Assembly: GCA_018374355.1 (NCBI GenBank)
Contig: JAHAFI010000046.1
Span: forward strand, 1-19,159
DNA length: 19,159 bases
DNA from: Clostridiales bacterium
GTDB taxonomy: Bacteria > Bacillota > Clostridia > Lachnospirales > Lachnospiraceae
Reading direction: 5' to 3'
The notes beneath the pieces were generated by a model, which saw only the letters and a list, made by a program, of their open reading frames with translations, ran no database searches and was not told the origin of the DNA. Of the stretch, positions 17,229 through 19,159 are shown one piece after another; position 1 is the stretch's first letter, and each line of letters begins with the position of its first letter. The translations under genes were made by a program, and so were the position numbers.

Positions 17229-17257
17229 ATGATAGCATATTTTTCCCTAAAAATGAA
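17229..17257 (-). promoter_or_regulatory. extended -10 promoter for the murE operon
   Basis: On the minus strand TGCTATCAT (17229-17237) gives an extended -10 (TGn plus five of six matches to TATAAT). A weak -35, TTCATT at 17252-17257, lies 17 bases upstream in AT-rich DNA. Transcription would start near 17222 and give a leader of about 45 bases with GGAGG before the murE ATG. A poor -35 is common when the -10 is extended. Assigned by eye. Confidence 0.45.
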
Positions 17258-17300
17258 GTGGATTTTTGAAATGTGTGGGAAGTGTGGGAGGGATGCGGAC

Positions 17301-17556
17301 GCGAAAGAAGGGAGGGATGATGCGGGCGGAGGATGGCTGCGGGAGGGGGACGGACTAACGATTCCGACAGCCGTCAGTCAGGGCACCGGCGCAATTCGAG
17401 CAGAAAATCTGAAGGATTTTCTGCTCTCAGTGCACCTGAGAATCGGGTCCCGATGACCCGATTCTCTCCCTGCCTGCCGCCTGTCGGAATCGCAAGTCCT
17501 TCTCCCCCCTCCCTCCGCAACATCCTCCGCCCCGCATCATCCCTCCCTTCTCTCGC
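17301..17556 (-). ncRNA. putative three-way-junction structured RNA element, copy 1
   Basis: On the minus strand an outer helix of about 80 bp pairs 17468-17556 with 17301-17383; ATTCCGACAG (17361-17370) pairs perfectly with CTGTCGGAAT. It closes a three-way junction. Hairpin 1 (17438-17466) has a perfect 12-bp stem and a 5-nt loop. Helix P2 pairs GGTGCA (17431-17436) with TGCGCC (17388-17393), with one G-U pair in the minus-strand RNA. Hairpin 2 (17398-17426) is again a perfect 12-bp stem with a 5-nt loop, beyond a CUGA/GAAU internal loop. Joining strands are A, A and GGUG. Copy 2 at 17736-17979 has the same plan. No promoter was identified; transcription is inferred, not shown. Confidence 0.5.
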
Positions 17557-17578
17557 TGTGCTTTCACTGTTGTAGGGA

Positions 17579-17603
17579 AGAAAAAATCCTGCAAAGCAGG
17601 ATT
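17579..17603 (-). terminator. rho-independent terminator-like hairpin
   Basis: On the minus strand AATCCTGC, a TTT loop and GCAGGATT (17585-17603) form a perfect 8-bp stem running straight into TTTT, then C and TTCC. This is a good intrinsic terminator for a transcript coming from the 17640-17740 side. No credible gene lies there; the tandem repeats do. It lies just upstream, in the minus sense, of structured element copy 1. Confidence 0.6.
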
Positions 17604-17631
17604 CCGCTTGCGCGGGTCGCATGGGCAGCAT

Positions 17632-17709
17632 TTTTCCTGTGGCGCTGTCAGCTTTCTGACGTTTTGCTGCTTTTTCTGTGGTGCTGTCAATTTTCTGGCG
17701 TTCTGCCAT
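17632..17709. repeat. two 39-bp direct tandem repeats
   Basis: Units 17632-17670 and 17671-17709 agree at about 30 of 39 positions; shared blocks include CTGTGG and GCTGTCA followed by TTTCTG. Read on the minus strand in one frame they give a 13-residue repeat (RQKIDSTTEK and RQKADSATGK). A second frame is also open, so coding is doubtful and no ribosome binding site supports it. Confidence 0.65.
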
Positions 17710-17735
17710 TTTCCCGCATGGGAATGTGTGGTGGA

Positions 17736-17979
17736 GCAGAGGGAGGGGATTTGGGGGTGGGAGGCATTGGGTGGGGGTGTGTGGAAGCGGTTAGGTTGGG
17801 AGGAGGGGAGTGTTGGGAGAGAGTCAGGCTTACAGAGCCTGACTCTCAGATGCACTGAGGTTCGAAAATCTTTCAGATTTTCGGGCCGAATTGCATCGGT
17901 GCCCGGCGCTGCCCTTCTCCCGGCCTTAGCGCTTCCCGCGCCCCCACCCGTCTCCCGGCTCCAAATCCCCTCCCTCTGC
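17736..17979 (+). ncRNA. putative three-way-junction structured RNA element, copy 2
   Basis: On the plus strand an outer helix pairs 17736-17817 with 17902-17979; its first 19 bases are perfectly complementary to the far end. After one A, hairpin 1 (17819-17847) has a perfect 12-bp stem and a TACAG loop. After another A, helix P2 pairs GATGCA (17849-17854) with TGCATC (17892-17897). Inside, a CUGA/GAAU internal loop leads to hairpin 2 (17859-17887), a 12-bp stem with two U-G pairs and a TTTCA loop. GGTG (17898-17901) joins back to the outer helix. Stem lengths, loop sizes and joints equal those of copy 1, while the paired sequences differ. Confidence 0.5.
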
Positions 17980-18122
17980 GGCCCGCCAATCCCCTCTTCA
18001 GCTTTTCTTAATACATTTTCGTTTTCTTTTATAATTTAGACATACTTCTCTCACATTTTCCCCGTATACTAAATACAGATAGTTGATTAACCACTCACTA
18101 TCTCCCCCCTCATTAAAACAGT
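17980..18122. other. AT-rich spacer without a recognisable gene
   Basis: Between structured copy 2 and the uppP terminator there is a short GC-rich end piece, then AT-rich DNA. A plus-strand TATAAT occurs at 18030-18035, but no matching -35 was seen. No open frame with a ribosome binding site was found on either strand. Confidence 0.5.
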
Positions 18123-18155
18123 AAAAAGCCACTTTGCTAACGCAAGTGGCTTTTT
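18123..18155. terminator. bidirectional rho-independent terminator after uppP
   Basis: AAAAAGCCAC (18123-18132) pairs with GTGGCTTTTT (18146-18155), continued by TTGC (18134-18137) with GCAA (18142-18145) around a TAAC loop, with one bulged T. Both ends carry a run of five T in the respective transcript. It lies 17 bp past the uppP stop codon and should end uppP transcription; it could also stop plus-strand transcripts coming from the repeat region. Confidence 0.85.
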
Positions 18156-18172
18156 CTGTACCCTTTTTCCTA

Positions 18173-19063
18173 TTAGAAAATCAAAAAATATCCCAGCACC
18201 AGCACGCCCAATACAATCCGGTACCATCCAAATACCTTGAAGTCATGTTTCTTAATATATCCCATCAGGAATTTTATTGCCAGAATCGACACCACAAAGG
18301 CTACCGCCATTCCTAACAGAAGTATGATTACCTCGTCTACTGTAAACTTCAGTCCGAATTTTACAATTTTTAAAAGGCTTGCCCCAAACATTACGGGAAT
18401 CGCCAGAAAGAATGTGTACTCGGCTGCCAGTTTCCGGCTGGTTCCCAGAAGAATTCCTCCTACGATCGTTGCCCCGGAACGGGATGTCCCCGGAACCACT
18501 GCAAGAAGCTGGAAGATTCCGATAAACAGCGCATCCTTGAATGTAATATCACTCAGTTTTCTTCGGGTGGGGGTTCTGCGTTTATTGTAATTCTCTATGG
18601 CGATAAACAGAATACCGTATACAATCAGCATCACCGATACCACCTGATAGTTGTTCAGGTGTTTTTCAATCCAGTCATTAAACGGCAGGCCGATAATCAC
18701 CGCCGGAAGACAGGAAACCATGATTTTCATCCACAGAACAATCTTATTCATATCCACGTATTTGTCTGTGAAATTCTGGACACTTGCCAGCTTCGGGTCT
18801 TTGCTGATGTAGTTCCAGTTACTCTTTCTTTCCGGGCTGTTTTTGTGAAAAGGCCAGAGCTTCTGAAAATCCAGCACCACAACAGCCAGCACCGCACCCA
18901 ATTGGATCACTACCAGAAATAATTCCCAAAATGCAGGGCTTACCTTCAGTTTCACAAACTCGTCTACCAGAATCATATGGCCTGTACTGCTGATGGGAAG
19001 CCATTCCGTAATGCCCTCCACAATTCCCAGAAACACAACCTTTAATAGTTCAATAAATTCCAT
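18173..19063 (-). CDS. uppP: undecaprenyl-diphosphate phosphatase (BacA/UppP type)
   Basis: A 296-residue polytopic membrane protein that dephosphorylates undecaprenyl diphosphate, recycling the lipid carrier for peptidoglycan and giving bacitracin tolerance. The active-site motifs are EGITEWLPISSTGH (Glu16, Glu20, His29) and PGTSRSGAT (191-199, Arg195), both complete. Hydrophobic helices fill most of the chain, with polar loops at about 70-105 and 160-175. I chose the ATG at 19061-19063 (MEFIELLKVVFLGI): GGAG lies six bases upstream and homologues start here. An ATG at 19073-19075 would use a GC-rich site buried in a hairpin, and the frame is open to 19123. It is a separate single-gene unit from the murE operon. 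Confidence 0.96.
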   Translation of the reverse strand: MEFIELLKVVFLGIVEGITEWLPISSTGHMILVDEFVKLKVSPAFWELFLVVIQLGAVLAVVVLDFQKLWPFHKNSPERKSNWNYISKDPKLASVQNFTDKYVDMNKIVLWMKIMVSCLPAVIIGLPFNDWIEKHLNNYQVVSVMLIVYGILFIAIENYNKRRTPTRRKLSDITFKDALFIGIFQLLAVVPGTSRSGATIVGGILLGTSRKLAAEYTFFLAIPVMFGASLLKIVKFGLKFTVDEVIILLLGMAVAFVVSILAIKFLMGYIKKHDFKVFGWYRIVLGVLVLGYFLIF

Positions 19064-19078
19064 CTTAATCTCCATTCC

Positions 19079-19098
19079 GCCGCCTTTCAGTTGGCGGC
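19079..19098 (-). promoter_or_regulatory. leader hairpin in front of uppP
   Basis: On the minus strand GCCGCC, an 8-base loop (AACTGAAA) and GGCGGC form a perfect 6-bp GC stem ending about 15 bases before the preferred uppP ATG. It hides the purine-rich AAAGGCGGCG but leaves the GGAG next to the ATG at 19063 free. It may stabilise the mRNA 5' end or tune translation; no T-run follows, so it is not a terminator. Confidence 0.45.
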
Positions 19099-19113
19099 AC
19101 AAATAGTGATGAA

Positions 19114-19143
19114 AGTATTCCAACTTCTACTCTTTGGTGTAAA
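19114..19143 (-). promoter_or_regulatory. weak candidate uppP promoter
   Basis: On the minus strand TTTACA (19138-19143, five of six matches to the -35) is 18 bases from AATACT (19114-19119, four of six matches to the -10). The placement fits a leader of about 45 bases containing the GC hairpin. The -10 is poor and the window ends just beyond, so other promoters cannot be ruled out. Confidence 0.25.
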
Positions 19144-19159
19144 ATAGCTTGTAAGAAGC

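Noticed and set aside
17374..18039. Open frames of 111, 142 and 143 codons over the structured elements
   Set aside because: They cross the palindromes on both strands in several frames, have no credible ribosome binding sites, and their content follows the inverted repeats rather than protein conservation.

Overview
This window looks like chromosome from a Gram-positive, low-to-moderate GC Clostridia bacterium, most likely a Lachnospiraceae gut commensal (Blautia/Ruminococcus-like; inferred from gene order, strong AGGAGG-type ribosome binding sites and a GH125 mannosidase, not from a 16S gene). Every convincing protein gene is on the minus strand, so the text below reads from the high coordinates to the low ones.

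Right end (18173-19063): uppP, the undecaprenyl-diphosphate phosphatase, has its own leader hairpin and ends in a strong bidirectional terminator (18123-18155). Next is a gene-free stretch of about 1 kb (17178-18172). It contains two copies, in opposite orientation, of a roughly 250-nt element. Both fold into the same three-way junction: a long outer helix, two 12-bp hairpins with 5-nt loops, a 6-bp helix and identical joining nucleotides. The helix sequences differ between the copies but the pairing is kept. A minus-strand terminator-like hairpin and two 39-bp tandem repeats lie between the copies. This is the most interesting part of the window.

Centre (2443-17177): thirteen tightly packed genes, probably one long transcription unit: murE, priA, def, fmt, a yugP-type zinc peptidase, rsmB, rlmN, prpC, prkC, rsgA, rpe, thiN and a GH125 exo-alpha-1,6-mannosidase. 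Several neighbours overlap by 4-8 bases. The priA-to-thiN order matches the known Bacillus subtilis cluster. Three things differ: murE at the head, the zinc peptidase between fmt and rsmB, and the mannosidase at the tail. The genes link peptidoglycan precursor synthesis, replication restart, translation initiation and N-terminal processing, rRNA modification, ribosome maturation, and the PASTA kinase/phosphatase pair that senses the cell wall.

Left part (1-2442): after the mannosidase comes a 566-bp spacer with a long imperfect palindrome (2260-2434) and 3.4 copies of a 61-bp tandem repeat (1951-2160). Then come a DUF4432 aldose-epimerase-like gene and, at the left edge, a small hypothetical gene broken by one in-frame TGA (61-597). 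A weak plus-strand terminator near base 26-45 may belong to a gene outside the window.
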